The position numbers and the translations under genes were made by a program. From NCBI GenBank assembly GCA_946479745.1, contig CAMLGZ010000008.1, positions 62,001 to 126,000 of the forward strand: a DNA stretch of 64,000 nt. The letters are read 5' to 3'. This DNA comes from an uncultured Pseudoxanthomonas sp. GTDB taxonomy: Bacteria; Pseudomonadota; Gammaproteobacteria; Xanthomonadales; Xanthomonadaceae. The first letter of the stretch is position 1, and the number at the start of each line of letters is the position of its first letter. Below are positions 7,357-17,026 of this stretch, one piece after another. The notes under the pieces were generated by a model. That model was not told the origin of the DNA and made no database searches. It worked only from the letters and a program-made list of their open reading frames with translations.

Positions 7357-10300
7357 GTGACAGTCCTTACCCAGCTCCTCACCAATTACCGCGCCGCCGC
7401 CGTCACCGAACGGGAGAAAGGCACCTACTTCGAAGAGCTGATCCTTGCCTACTTGCGTCATGAGGCTACTTACCGTGACCTTTACAGCCAGGTCTGGACT
7501 TGGACCGAGTGGGCATCCGCCAACGGCTTCACCGGCAAGGATGACGGCATCGACCTGGTTGCGGAAGTTGCGGGTACCGGCGAGATCCATGCCATCCAGT
7601 GCAAGTTCTACGACCCGGATTACAAGTTGCAGAAGAAGGACATCGATAGCTTCTTTACCGCATCCGGGCGCAAGCCGTTCACCCATCGCGTCATCGTCAG
7701 CAGCACCGACCACTGGTCCGAGCACGCGGAGAACGCACTCGTGGACCAGCAGCCGCCGGTCAGCAAGATCACTCTGCACGACCTGGAGGCCAGCCAGATC
7801 GACTGGGCGCGTTACAAGCCCAAGACAGCGCCAGTCCTCAAGGAAAAGAAATCGCTGCGTCCGCACCAGGAGTCGGCGCTCAAGGCGGTAACCGCCGGCC
7901 TTAAGGGCGCCGATCGCGGCAAGCTGATCATGGCCTGCGGGACTGGCAAAACTTTCACCAGCCTCAAGATCGCCGAGGTGATGGCGGGGAAGGGCAAGCG
8001 CGTGTTGTTCCTAGTGCCCAGTCTGTCACTGCTGTCGCAAACCCTGACCGAGTGGACGCAGGAGAGCGCCGTCCCGTTGCACAGCTTCGCGGTCTGCTCG
8101 GACAGTGACGTGGGCAAGAAGAAAGGGCGCAAGGAAGACGATTCCATCCAAACCTTCGCCCATGAACTGCGCTATCCGGCCACCACCGACCCCAAGCGCC
8201 TGGTGCTGGGCGTGGCGGCAAGGCATGACGACGACCACATGACCGTGGTGTTCAGCACCTACCACTCCATCGAAGTGATCCACGAAGCCCAGCAGCAAGG
8301 ACTGGCCGAATTTGACCTGATCGTCTGCGATGAAGCCCATCGCACCACGGGCGCCACGTTCGAGGGCGACGACGAAAGCGCTTTTGTGCGCATCCATGAC
8401 GCTTCTTACATTCGCGCCGCAAAACGCATGTACATGACCGCCACCCCGCGTATCTATGCCGATAGCGCCAAGGCCGTGGCTGAGCGCGACAACGTGGCGT
8501 TGTACTCGATGGACAATGACTCTTGGTACGGCAAGCAGCTCTACCTCATCAGCTTCTCAGAGGCGGTGAAGCGTGGCCTGCTGGTGGACTACAAGGTGAT
8601 CGTGCTGGCGGTGGAGGAAAGCCACATCAACCGCAAGTTGCAGGGCCTGCTGAAGGACGAGAACAACAGCCTGCGCGTGGATGATGCGGCCAAGATCGTC
8701 GGTTGCTGGAAGGCGCTGGCCAAGCTGGGCATCCATGAGGACGGCACCGAAACACCCGAGCCGATGAAACGGGCGGTGGCGTTCTGCCAGGTAATCGAGC
8801 CGGGCAAGGGTGGTAAGACCCACAAGGTCAGCTCCAAGCAGATCTCCGGGATGTTCCAGGCGGTGGTGGAGGCCTACCAGGACGCAGAGGAGATCGAAGA
8901 CGGCGCGCGCCTGAGCTGCCAGGCCGAACACGTCGACGGCGGCATGAACGCCGGCGAGAAGGAAGCCAAGCTGGACTGGCTGAAGGCACCCACGCCGCCC
9001 GATACCTGCCGCGTACTCAGCAACGTGCGTTGCCTGTCAGAGGGTGTCGACGTGCCTGCGCTCGATGCAGTGCTGTTCCTGACCCCGCGCAATTCGCAGG
9101 TGGACGTGGTGCAGTCGGTCGGCCGGGTAATGCGCAACGCGCCGGGCAAGAAGCGTGGCTACGTGGTGCTGCCAGTGGTCATCCCGGCGGGCGTTGAGCC
9201 GCACGAGGCGCTCAATGACAACCAGACCTACAAAGTGGTCTGGCAGGTACTGCAGGCGCTGCGTTCGCACGACGACCGCTTCGACGCGATGGTCAACAAG
9301 CTGGAGCTGGTGGGTCCAGACCGTAGCAAGATGGAAGTCATCGCCATTACCGACAACGTGCAACGCAAGGCGGCGCGGTTGACCAGCAAGGCGGACAAGG
9401 CCAAGGGCAAATACGGCATCGGCGAATCGCAGGGTATCTATCCGGCCGAGGTCCAGGGGGAGCTGGAATTCGAGGTCGGCGAGATCGAGCGCGCGCTATA
9501 TGCCAAGGTGGTCGACAAGTGTGGCAACCGCCATCACTGGGAGGACTGGGCCGATGACATTTCCAGGATCGCGCAGACCCATATTGACCGGATCAAGGCG
9601 CTGCTGGAGGACGAAGGCCAGATCAAGGCACGCGAGGCATTCAATGCTTTTGCGGGGGAACTTCGTGACGATCTCAACGACAAGGTCAGCGACGCGGAGA
9701 TCATCGAGATGCTGGCCCAGCACCTGATCACGCGGCCGGTGTTCGAGGCGTTGTTCGCGGACTACAGCTTTGCCAGCCACAACCCGATGTCGCAGGCCAT
9801 GCAGCAGGTGTTGGATGTGCTGGAGGAGCAGAACCTGGAGAAGGAGTCGGCCACGCTGCAGGAGTTCTACGACAGCGTGAAGATGAGGGCCGAGGGCATC
9901 GACAGTGCCACCGGAAAGCAGAAGATCATCGTGGAGCTGTACGACAAGTTCTTCCGCAATGCCTTCCCGAAGATGACGGAGCGGTTGGGTATCGTCTATA
10001 CGCCGGTGGAGGTGGTGGATTTCATCTTGCACAGCGTCAACCACTTGTTGCAGCAGGAGTTCGGTCAGACGCTGGGAAGCAAGGGGGTGCATATCCTGGA
10101 TCCGTTTACGGGTACAGGCACCTTCATCACGCGCTTGCTGCAATCCGGACTGATAAAGCCCGAGGAGCTGGCGCACAAATTCAAGCACGAGATCCATGCC
10201 AACGAGCTGGTGTTGCTGGCGTACTACATCGCGGCGATCAATATCGAAGCGACGTATCACAGCTTGGCCGGCGGCGACTACGTACCGTTCGAGGGTATCT

Positions 10301-12258
10301 GCCTCACCGATACCTTCCAGATGTACGAGAAGGAGGATCTGGTGGATGCGTTACTGGTGGACAACAGTAAGCGGCGCAGGCGACAGAAGCAGCTGGATAT
10401 CCGGGTAATTGTGGCGAATCCGCCCTATTCGGCCGGGCAGAACAGTGCCAACGACAACAACGCCAATGTGGAATATCCGACGCTGGATGAGCGCATCCGT
10501 TCGACCTATGCGGCACGTTCGACCGCAACACTGAAGAACGCGCTATACGACAGTTATATCCGTGCTATCCGCTGGGCCAGTGATCGCATCGGCAATGCCG
10601 GCGTCATCGGCTTCGTGACCAATGCGGGATTTCTCGATGCTAATACTGCCGATGGTCTGCGCCAATGCTTGGCTGAAGAATTTTCCAGCATGTATGTCTT
10701 CCATCTTCGCGGTAACCAGCGCACATCAGGCGAAACGTCGCGCAAGGAAGGCGGAAAAATTTTTGGCAGCGGCAGTCGCGCGCCAATCGCCATCTCGCTG
10801 TTGGTCAAGAATCCCGATTCCAGCACGCATGGAAAAATCAATTTTCACGACATTGGCGACTATCTTAATCGCGAGGAAAAATTGGAGAAGGTCGCGGCCT
10901 ACGCCAGCGTGGCAGGCATCTCCGATTGGCAGGTCATCACGCCGGACGCTCATGGTGACTGGCTGAAGCAGCGCGATGACGGCTTTTCCGATTTCATGGT
11001 ACTCGGTGACAAGGGTGACAAACATGGGTCGCTGTTTGACGTCTATTCACGTGGATTGCAGACTGGTCGTGATGCTTGGGCGTACAACGCTAGCAAAGCT
11101 GCTGTCTGTGGAAGCATGAACCGCATGATTGATTTCTACAACTCGGAAGTGGCGCGCTTCAATGTCGCCCATCCGGGGATGGATAAGAAGATGCGTGAGG
11201 TGGCGCTGGAAGGTTTCATCGACACCAGTCCGCTGCAGATCAGCTGGACGCGTGCACTCAAACAAGAGCTCGCTAAGGATCGCCAGTTCGCTTTTCAACA
11301 AGGCAGCGTTGTACCAAGTTTATATCGACCCTTCACAAAGCAGTGGCTATATTTTGATCGAACCTTCAACGAAATGCTGCTGCAGATGCCAAAGATGTTT
11401 CCTAATGTGCCGACATCAAATATTGCTATAGCAATTAAAGGAAACTGGAGGGGTGATGGACATTTTGTCGGTATTGTTGATGCCGCGGCGTGTGATCAGC
11501 CTGACGGTGGATCGCAGCACTTCCCTCTCTACCTCTACGACGAAGCCGCGCACGAAGCCGATGGTGGGTTGTTTGCCGACGATGCTACCGATGGCCCGCG
11601 CCGTCGCGATGCCATCACCGATGCCGGCCTCGCCCATTTTCAGTCCGCCTACCCGGAAGAAGCGATCAATAAGCAAGACCTGTTCTATTACGTCTACGGC
11701 ATCCTGCATTCATCCGACTACCGCGAACGCTACGCCGACAACCTGAGCAAGGAACTGCCGCGCATCCCTCGCGTGCGCAAGGCGGAGGACTTCTGGGCTT
11801 TCAGCAAGGCCGGCCGCGCGCTTGCCGAGCTGCACTTGAACTATGAGACGGTGGACAAGTACCCGCTGACCCTCGAAACCAAGGGCAAGCTGACCGACGC
11901 CGACTACCGCGTCGAGAAGATGAAGTTCGCCAAGAAGAAAGACCCGGAAAGCGGCAAGAACATCAACGACCGCAGCACCGTCATCTACAACACCAAGATC
12001 ACCCTGGCCGGCATCCCCGACGCCGCCTGGGACTACGTGGTCAACGGCAAAGCCGCCCTGGACTGGGTCATGGAGCGCCAAGCTGTACGCGTGGACAAGG
12101 ACAGCGGCATCGTCAACGACGCCAATGACTGGGCCACCGAAACCATGGGCAACCCCAAATACCCCCTGGAGCTCTTCCAGCGCGTCGTCACCGTTAGTCT
12201 GAAGACGCAGAAGATCGTCGCCGGCCTGCCCGCACTCGACATTCGCGATGACGGCTGA
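7357..12258 (+). CDS. type ISP restriction-modification enzyme (nuclease-helicase-methyltransferase)
   Basis: The product is one polypeptide of 1633 aa resembling LlaGI/LlaBIII-type single-chain enzymes. In order: an Mrr-like nuclease (DDGIDLVAE about residue 63 and IQCKFY about 80); an SF2 translocase with ACGTGKT (about 195), CDEAH (about 325), MTATP (about 360) and QSVGRVMR (about 590); a helical coupler; an N6-adenine methyltransferase with DPFTGTGTF (about 915) and NPPY (about 1020); and a C-terminal target-recognition region. All key residues are present. GTG 7357 is chosen because AGGA lies about 10 bases upstream and homologues begin just before LLTNYR; GTG 7312 is the alternative. 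Such enzymes methylate one strand of the site and cut after head-on translocation. Confidence 0.93.
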   Translation: MTVLTQLLTNYRAAAVTEREKGTYFEELILAYLRHEATYRDLYSQVWTWTEWASANGFTGKDDGIDLVAEVAGTGEIHAIQCKFYDPDYKLQKKDIDSFFTASGRKPFTHRVIVSSTDHWSEHAENALVDQQPPVSKITLHDLEASQIDWARYKPKTAPVLKEKKSLRPHQESALKAVTAGLKGADRGKLIMACGTGKTFTSLKIAEVMAGKGKRVLFLVPSLSLLSQTLTEWTQESAVPLHSFAVCSDSDVGKKKGRKEDDSIQTFAHELRYPATTDPKRLVLGVAARHDDDHMTVVFSTYHSIEVIHEAQQQGLAEFDLIVCDEAHRTTGATFEGDDESAFVRIHDASYIRAAKRMYMTATPRIYADSAKAVAERDNVALYSMDNDSWYGKQLYLISFSEAVKRGLLVDYKVIVLAVEESHINRKLQGLLKDENNSLRVDDAAKIVGCWKALAKLGIHEDGTETPEPMKRAVAFCQVIEPGKGGKTHKVSSKQISGMFQAVVEAYQDAEEIEDGARLSCQAEHVDGGMNAGEKEAKLDWLKAPTPPDTCRVLSNVRCLSEGVDVPALDAVLFLTPRNSQVDVVQSVGRVMRNAPGKKRGYVVLPVVIPAGVEPHEALNDNQTYKVVWQVLQALRSHDDRFDAMVNKLELVGPDRSKMEVIAITDNVQRKAARLTSKADKAKGKYGIGESQGIYPAEVQGELEFEVGEIERALYAKVVDKCGNRHHWEDWADDISRIAQTHIDRIKALLEDEGQIKAREAFNAFAGELRDDLNDKVSDAEIIEMLAQHLITRPVFEALFADYSFASHNPMSQAMQQVLDVLEEQNLEKESATLQEFYDSVKMRAEGIDSATGKQKIIVELYDKFFRNAFPKMTERLGIVYTPVEVVDFILHSVNHLLQQEFGQTLGSKGVHILDPFTGTGTFITRLLQSGLIKPEELAHKFKHEIHANELVLLAYYIAAINIEATYHSLAGGDYVPFEGICLTDTFQMYEKEDLVDALLVDNSKRRRRQKQLDIRVIVANPPYSAGQNSANDNNANVEYPTLDERIRSTYAARSTATLKNALYDSYIRAIRWASDRIGNAGVIGFVTNAGFLDANTADGLRQCLAEEFSSMYVFHLRGNQRTSGETSRKEGGKIFGSGSRAPIAISLLVKNPDSSTHGKINFHDIGDYLNREEKLEKVAAYASVAGISDWQVITPDAHGDWLKQRDDGFSDFMVLGDKGDKHGSLFDVYSRGLQTGRDAWAYNASKAAVCGSMNRMIDFYNSEVARFNVAHPGMDKKMREVALEGFIDTSPLQISWTRALKQELAKDRQFAFQQGSVVPSLYRPFTKQWLYFDRTFNEMLLQMPKMFPNVPTSNIAIAIKGNWRGDGHFVGIVDAAACDQPDGGSQHFPLYLYDEAAHEADGGLFADDATDGPRRRDAITDAGLAHFQSAYPEEAINKQDLFYYVYGILHSSDYRERYADNLSKELPRIPRVRKAEDFWAFSKAGRALAELHLNYETVDKYPLTLETKGKLTDADYRVEKMKFAKKKDPESGKNINDRSTVIYNTKITLAGIPDAAWDYVVNGKAALDWVMERQAVRVDKDSGIVNDANDWATETMGNPKYPLELFQRVVTVSLKTQKIVAGLPALDIRDDG

Positions 12259-12278
12259 ATCAAACTGAGGCACTTGCA

Positions 12279-12506
12279 ATGAAACGTTACGGAGAGAGAG
12301 ATTTAGTCAAGGCGCTGGTTCCGGTACTGATCGGGCGACTATCAGATCCGTTCTCCCCGAATGAAGACGACATGCGCCGCGTCGCCGAAGCAGCAGGAAG
12401 ATGGGCAGAGCTCTTGGTTGATCTTCGGACTGCGCCGAAATGGGCGAACTTTCTCCTGGACCATGATGGCCCGGCTTGGCACGAAGAGGACGACAACGGC
12501 AACTGA
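12279..12506 (+). CDS. small acidic protein of the defence block
   Basis: The product is a 75-aa protein 20 bases after the type ISP stop, with GAGG eight bases before its ATG. It is helical and acidic at the end (HDGPAWHEEDDNGN). Its central part (EAAGRWAELLVDLRTAPKWANFLLDHD) looks folded. No family is recognised. Position and strand suggest co-transcription with the type ISP gene and the nuclease gene 24 bases further on. Confidence 0.6.
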   Translation: MKRYGERDLVKALVPVLIGRLSDPFSPNEDDMRRVAEAAGRWAELLVDLRTAPKWANFLLDHDGPAWHEEDDNGN

Positions 12507-12530
12507 ATCCGCATTGTTTTAGGGGGAAGC

Positions 12531-13271
12531 ATGCTGCAGCGAAGCGAGGCGTGGTATCGAGAGCGGGCTGGCCGGATCACCGGCTCCCGGCTCTCGCGTG
12601 CCATGGCTGCGAGGACGTCCGATGCCTTCCAGGGCCTGATCGCCGAACTGGCCGAGGAACGTCGGACCGGGAGCAGCCGCGATCGCGGTTACGTGAACGC
12701 AGCGATGCAGTGGGGAATCGACCACGAGGTCGGTGCCCGTGTCTGGTACAGCCGGCAACGCGGCTGCCACGTCCAGGAGATCGGCTTCGTCGTGCACCCT
12801 GTCCACGATTTTGTTGGGGTTTCGCCGGACGGACTGGTTGGCGACGACGGTCTGGTCGAGATCAAGTGCCCGCAGATCGCGAACTTCATGCGCGTATCCG
12901 AATCGCGCCAAATGCCGGCCCGCTACCGCTGGCAGGTGCAGGGCCAGCTCTGGGTCTGCCGCAGACAATGGCTCGATTTCATCTGCTTCTATCCGCCAGG
13001 ACGAGGCGTGGTCATTCACGTCGAAGCGGACGAGGACGACTTCGACCGGATCGAAGCCCGGTGCATCGAGGTTGACCGCGAGGTAACCCGTCGCACCGGC
13101 ATCGGCCGCCAGGCGTCGGGAGGAGAACGGCCGATGCCTCGCCCAGTGCCAACGCCCGCACCGATGCACGCTGACGTTCGTGCAACGGCGCCGCGGCCCT
13201 CCGGCATTCCCTCCTGGATCTGGGTGGTCGTGGCTCTGATCGTCCTGTACGCGCTGGCAAGCGCACGCTGA
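12531..13271 (+). CDS. YqaJ-type nuclease with C-terminal membrane anchor
   Basis: The product is a 246-aa protein with a lambda-exonuclease-like YqaJ recombinase fold. The start SEAWYRERAGRITGSRL matches the family N-terminus. The catalytic core is SPDGLVGDDGLVEIKCP (Asp about 100, Glu-x-Lys about 112-114), followed by YRWQVQGQLWV as in YqaJ enzymes. Unusually, a proline-rich linker leads to one hydrophobic span near the C-terminus (WIWVVVALIVLYALA), so the nuclease would be tethered to the membrane. The ribosome site GGGGGAAG is strong. The helicase gene follows after 22 bases. Confidence 0.85.
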   Translation: MLQRSEAWYRERAGRITGSRLSRAMAARTSDAFQGLIAELAEERRTGSSRDRGYVNAAMQWGIDHEVGARVWYSRQRGCHVQEIGFVVHPVHDFVGVSPDGLVGDDGLVEIKCPQIANFMRVSESRQMPARYRWQVQGQLWVCRRQWLDFICFYPPGRGVVIHVEADEDDFDRIEARCIEVDREVTRRTGIGRQASGGERPMPRPVPTPAPMHADVRATAPRPSGIPSWIWVVVALIVLYALASAR

Positions 13272-13293
13272 GCAGGCGCATCATCCAATCACC

Positions 13294-14739
13294 ATGAGCA
13301 TCCTGGACACCCTGCAACGGCTGGCACGCGAGATCCTTGGGGATGGCGCGGCGTCGGCGATCCCGCGCGATCTGTCCAAGGTGCAGGACGCCATTATCCC
13401 GGAAGAGGGGCGGCGCAATGCAAAACGCTATACCTCAGAGCCAGACCGGTTGGCAGGCGTCGAGGTGCTTCCGGAGTACGAGTTCATCCTGAAGGCGGTG
13501 CAGGCTGGCTGCCCGGCCATCTTCGTCACAGGGAAGGCCGGCACCGGCAAATCCACACTTGTCCACTGGCTACGGAGCAGGCTCGAATCCTGCGCCGTGG
13601 TGGCGCCAACCGCAGTGGCTGCTGCCGCCATCCAGGGGGACACGATCCATTCGTTCTTCGGCCTACCGCCGCGGCTGATCGATCCGGCAGAGAATCATCC
13701 AGTCAGTACAAAGACACGCCTAGTGCTGGAGAACGTGAAGTGCCTGATCATTGATGAGGTGTCGATGGTGCTACCGAACATGGTGGACATCATGAGCAAT
13801 ATCCTGCGCAGCGCGCGCGGCAATGAGCAGCCCTTCGGCGGTGTGCCAGTGATCTTCGTCGGAGACCTGCTGCAGTTGCCTCCAGTGGTCAGTTCGCCTG
13901 AGGAGACCGTGTATTTCTCGCACCGCTATCGGACCCGGTACTTCTTCTCGGCAGACATATTCCGCGAACAGACCATCGTCCCACTCGTCCTGACCAAGGT
14001 CCGCAGGCAGGCGGATGCTGTCTTCATCGATGCCCTGAGCCGGATCCGGCTTAACGACAACTGCCGCGAGGCCGTGGCGCTGTTCAACCGCCAATGCTTC
14101 CGCGACAAGCAGGAGGGTTCACCCATTGGCACCTATCTAGTGCCCACCAACCAGAGTGCGCGCAGCATCAATATGCGCGAGCTGGACAAGCTGCCGGGCC
14201 AGGCTCGCCTTTATGAGGCCAGCATTGGCGGCAATGTGGCAGCCAACAAGTGGAAGCTGCCGGTACCCGACCGGCTGGAACTGAAAGTCGGCGCCAAGGT
14301 GATCTTCCTGAAGAACCGCAAGCCGGACTGGATCAATGGCGATCTGGGCACGGTGGTCGGCTTGGAGGATGACCACATCCGGGTCCGCAAGGATGCCACC
14401 GACAACGTGCTGCTGGTCGGTCGGGAGACTTGGCAGAAGTACAAGTATGTCTACGACTACCAGACTAGGCGTGTCGAAGCGGAGGTCGTGGGCACGTTCG
14501 AGCAGTTTCCCCTGTCACTGGGCTGGGCCATCACGATCCACAAATCGCAGGGACTGACGCTGGATGCGCTAACCCTGAACCTGGGTGGTGGTGCGTTCGC
14601 GGAGGGGCAGACCTACGTGGCACTGTCTCGTGCCCGGACCTTGGAAGGAATCACGCTGGCTAAGCCAATCGCAATGAGCGACGTTCGGACAGACCCGGTA
14701 GTCCTGGCGTTCTATCGGGACCTGGGTATTGATCGTTGA
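13294..14739 (+). CDS. PIF1-like SF1B helicase
   Basis: The product is a 481-aa SF1B DNA helicase. Walker A is TGKAGTGKST (about residue 80), motif II IIDEVSMV (about 153), motif III GDLLQLPPV (about 190). The C-terminal UvrD-C-2 part has ITIHKSQGLT (about 412) and YVALSRAR (about 440). The N-terminal 60 residues are a poorly conserved extension. PIF1-like proteins unwind DNA 5'-3'. Its tight pairing with the membrane-anchored nuclease suggests a joint DNA-processing or defence role, which is inference. Confidence 0.88.
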   Translation: MSILDTLQRLAREILGDGAASAIPRDLSKVQDAIIPEEGRRNAKRYTSEPDRLAGVEVLPEYEFILKAVQAGCPAIFVTGKAGTGKSTLVHWLRSRLESCAVVAPTAVAAAAIQGDTIHSFFGLPPRLIDPAENHPVSTKTRLVLENVKCLIIDEVSMVLPNMVDIMSNILRSARGNEQPFGGVPVIFVGDLLQLPPVVSSPEETVYFSHRYRTRYFFSADIFREQTIVPLVLTKVRRQADAVFIDALSRIRLNDNCREAVALFNRQCFRDKQEGSPIGTYLVPTNQSARSINMRELDKLPGQARLYEASIGGNVAANKWKLPVPDRLELKVGAKVIFLKNRKPDWINGDLGTVVGLEDDHIRVRKDATDNVLLVGRETWQKYKYVYDYQTRRVEAEVVGTFEQFPLSLGWAITIHKSQGLTLDALTLNLGGGAFAEGQTYVALSRARTLEGITLAKPIAMSDVRTDPVVLAFYRDLGIDR

Positions 14740-14849
14740 TCGCCTGTTGCTTCTCAGTCGTCGGATCCACGCGGTTAGTGAACTGGTGAGTGCTGTGAGT
14801 CCACAATTGCCTGCGAGCCGATACCTGCCCACCGCTCTTAGGAAAATTC

Positions 14850-15017
14850 ATGAAGGATCCTGTTCTCGTGCGCGAGTTGTTGGCCGCCATCGGCAAGATG
14901 CCACCCGAAAAGCCCGTGCACGCGCCGGGCAAGTGGCACCGACCCTATCAATTTGTGATTGACTGCAGAGCCATCTTTCTTTGCTCCAAAACTTTTTCCA
15001 ACCGAGGTTTATCGTGA
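14850..15017 (+). CDS. 55-aa micro-ORF coupled to mcrB
   Basis: The frame begins at ATG 14850 with AGGAAA upstream and encodes 55 residues (LVRELLAAIGKMPPEKPVHA, then GKWHRPYQF). Its TGA overlaps the GTG of the McrB-like gene (GTGA), the same overlap geometry as mcrB-mcrC downstream. The ribosome site and the overlap argue for translation. The sequence is not recognised, and a role as leader peptide or small partner is open. Confidence 0.42.
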   Translation: MKDPVLVRELLAAIGKMPPEKPVHAPGKWHRPYQFVIDCRAIFLCSKTFSNRGLS

Positions 15018-17026
15018 ATGACATGACGCAACAGCAGGTGACTCAGGGGGTGGCAGCCTTGCACGAGGAGTTGTTGAAAGTTGCTTTAGCCTGGCACAAG
15101 GAGCATCCGGAGTTCACCTTCTCGGTACGCAAGCGTGACATCACTGGACAAAATCGCCTGCAGTCTGGTTACTGGTTCCAGGGCGGTGATGGATACCTGT
15201 TCTTCTCTCCCTTCAAGCTGGGTGACAGCAACAACAAGACCAAGACCATCGGCCTGGTCTTTCACATCGGCAAGGACGCCAAAATGAAAGGGGCGTATAC
15301 CGAGATCGTATATGGAGGCGTCAAGCGTCCAGAGCTTCGCGCCGTGCATGAGCGCCTCTTGGAGGCATTGGGGGAAACCCCGTCGGATACCAACATAAAG
15401 CGCCAGATCGCCGCACCGGCGCTGTCCGTCGAAGGCGCATTCCACCATTTCGTGACCAATGTATATCCGAAGGCAATGGAGGCAATCGAGCAGGCCGGAT
15501 TGCAGTCGTCGTTCCTAATCCCGCAGGACGAATTTGAATCGAGCCTGGCTCGCTTGCCACGGGGCGGCGTCGCGTCATCAAGCACCCCGGCGTCGTTGCT
15601 GGTCGCCTCTGTCCAGCCTGGCACCGCAGTCAATGTTGTTTATTACGGCCCTCCTGGAACCGGAAAGACCCAGGTGTACGAGGGACTGAAGAGCAATCCT
15701 CTCTACTCCACGATCACTACACCGTTGTCGGAATCGGAGCGGCTCGAGCATCGCGTGCAATCAGCGCGCTGGCTTGCCGTAGTTACCGCCGCACTGCTGA
15801 ATCTGGGTGGCATTGCCAGAGTGCCTGAACTGCTTAAGCATCCCATCGTCAAAGCAGCCGCAAAGGTACGGGGACGCAGCCAGAATATGTCCCAGACTCT
15901 ATGGGTTGCGCTGCAGAAGCACGCACCGGCCGATTCCAAGACGGTCTTCTATAGCAGTCGCTCCGGTGCGGTGCTATTTGACAAGGATGAGGATTCGACA
16001 TGGCGCCTGCTTCCGAATTGGCGGGAGGCTGATCCCGAGTTGGCAGATGCCGTCGATGCAATCATTTCGACGGGCGGCGCCACGGAACCGATATCGGCGC
16101 AGGCCAGGCTCACGTTCGTGACGTTCCACCCGAGCTATTCGTACGAAGATTTCGTAGAGGGCATCCGCCCGGTGCCTTCAGAGGACGACGAGGACAACGT
16201 GGCGTTCCGGGTTACGAGCGGCGTGTTCACGGAGATTTGCCGCGAAGCCCACGCAAACCCCGGCGTCCGACACGCGCTCTTTATCGACGAAGTAAACCGG
16301 GCGAACCTGGCCAAGGTACTGGGCGAACTGATCACGCTCATCGAACCGAGCAAGCGAGTTACCGCTGGCAGCACGCCAGGGTCCGGAAAGGGCTTGTGGG
16401 TTCGGATGCCGATGAGCCGTGACCTGTTCGGCGTACCGGACAACCTGGACATCTTCGCCACGATGAACACCGCGGACCGCTCCATCGCGTTGATGGACAT
16501 CGCACTGCGGCGTCGCTTCCAGTTCATCGAAACGCCACCCAAGCCCGAGGTGATCGAAGGTGCCGATGGTAACGGTGGCATCGAGGCCGATGGCGCGCGT
16601 GTCGATCTCCCGCTTCTGCTGCGTACCATCAATTCCCGCATCGAGTACCTGCTTGACCGGGATCACTGCATCGGCCACGCCTATCTTCTCGAGGTGAAGA
16701 GCATCGCCGACCTGCGGGCATGTTTCCGTGATCGAATCATCCCATTGCTGCAGGAATACTTCTTCGAAGATTGGGGGCGGATTCGCCGAGTCCTCGGCAC
16801 CATGGGCCGTAAAGACCACTCCGCTTTCGTGCAGGAGATACCTGGTGACTCCATGGAGCTGTTCGGGTTCAATGCGCCCCAGGGCCAACGCGTTCCTCGT
16901 TACCGCATCGCACTCGAGGACGCCGCGCAATGGTCGCCAGCGGACTTCCGAGGGCTTTATGCGTCGAGGGCCTCCGATGAGGCGGCGCAGGACGAGGCCG
17001 AGCAGGAAGAGGCCGACGACGCGTGA
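15014..17026 (+). CDS. mcrB: McrB-like AAA+ GTPase (type IV restriction)
   Basis: The product is a 670-aa AAA+ motor of the McrB family. It has YGPPGTGKT (about residue 212), the McrB hallmark FHPSYSYEDFVEGIRP (about 370), Walker B LFIDEVNRAN (about 423) and the GTP-specificity motif MNTADRS (about 483) followed by ALRRRF. The first about 200 residues form a DNA-target domain I do not recognise; it is not E. coli-like. GTG 15014 fits GAGG seven bases upstream; ATG 15023 is the alternative. Its stop overlaps mcrC. McrBC cleaves modified, often methylated, DNA. Confidence 0.9.
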   Translation: MNDMTQQQVTQGVAALHEELLKVALAWHKEHPEFTFSVRKRDITGQNRLQSGYWFQGGDGYLFFSPFKLGDSNNKTKTIGLVFHIGKDAKMKGAYTEIVYGGVKRPELRAVHERLLEALGETPSDTNIKRQIAAPALSVEGAFHHFVTNVYPKAMEAIEQAGLQSSFLIPQDEFESSLARLPRGGVASSSTPASLLVASVQPGTAVNVVYYGPPGTGKTQVYEGLKSNPLYSTITTPLSESERLEHRVQSARWLAVVTAALLNLGGIARVPELLKHPIVKAAAKVRGRSQNMSQTLWVALQKHAPADSKTVFYSSRSGAVLFDKDEDSTWRLLPNWREADPELADAVDAIISTGGATEPISAQARLTFVTFHPSYSYEDFVEGIRPVPSEDDEDNVAFRVTSGVFTEICREAHANPGVRHALFIDEVNRANLAKVLGELITLIEPSKRVTAGSTPGSGKGLWVRMPMSRDLFGVPDNLDIFATMNTADRSIALMDIALRRRFQFIETPPKPEVIEGADGNGGIEADGARVDLPLLLRTINSRIEYLLDRDHCIGHAYLLEVKSIADLRACFRDRIIPLLQEYFFEDWGRIRRVLGTMGRKDHSAFVQEIPGDSMELFGFNAPQGQRVPRYRIALEDAAQWSPADFRGLYASRASDEAAQDEAEQEEADDA

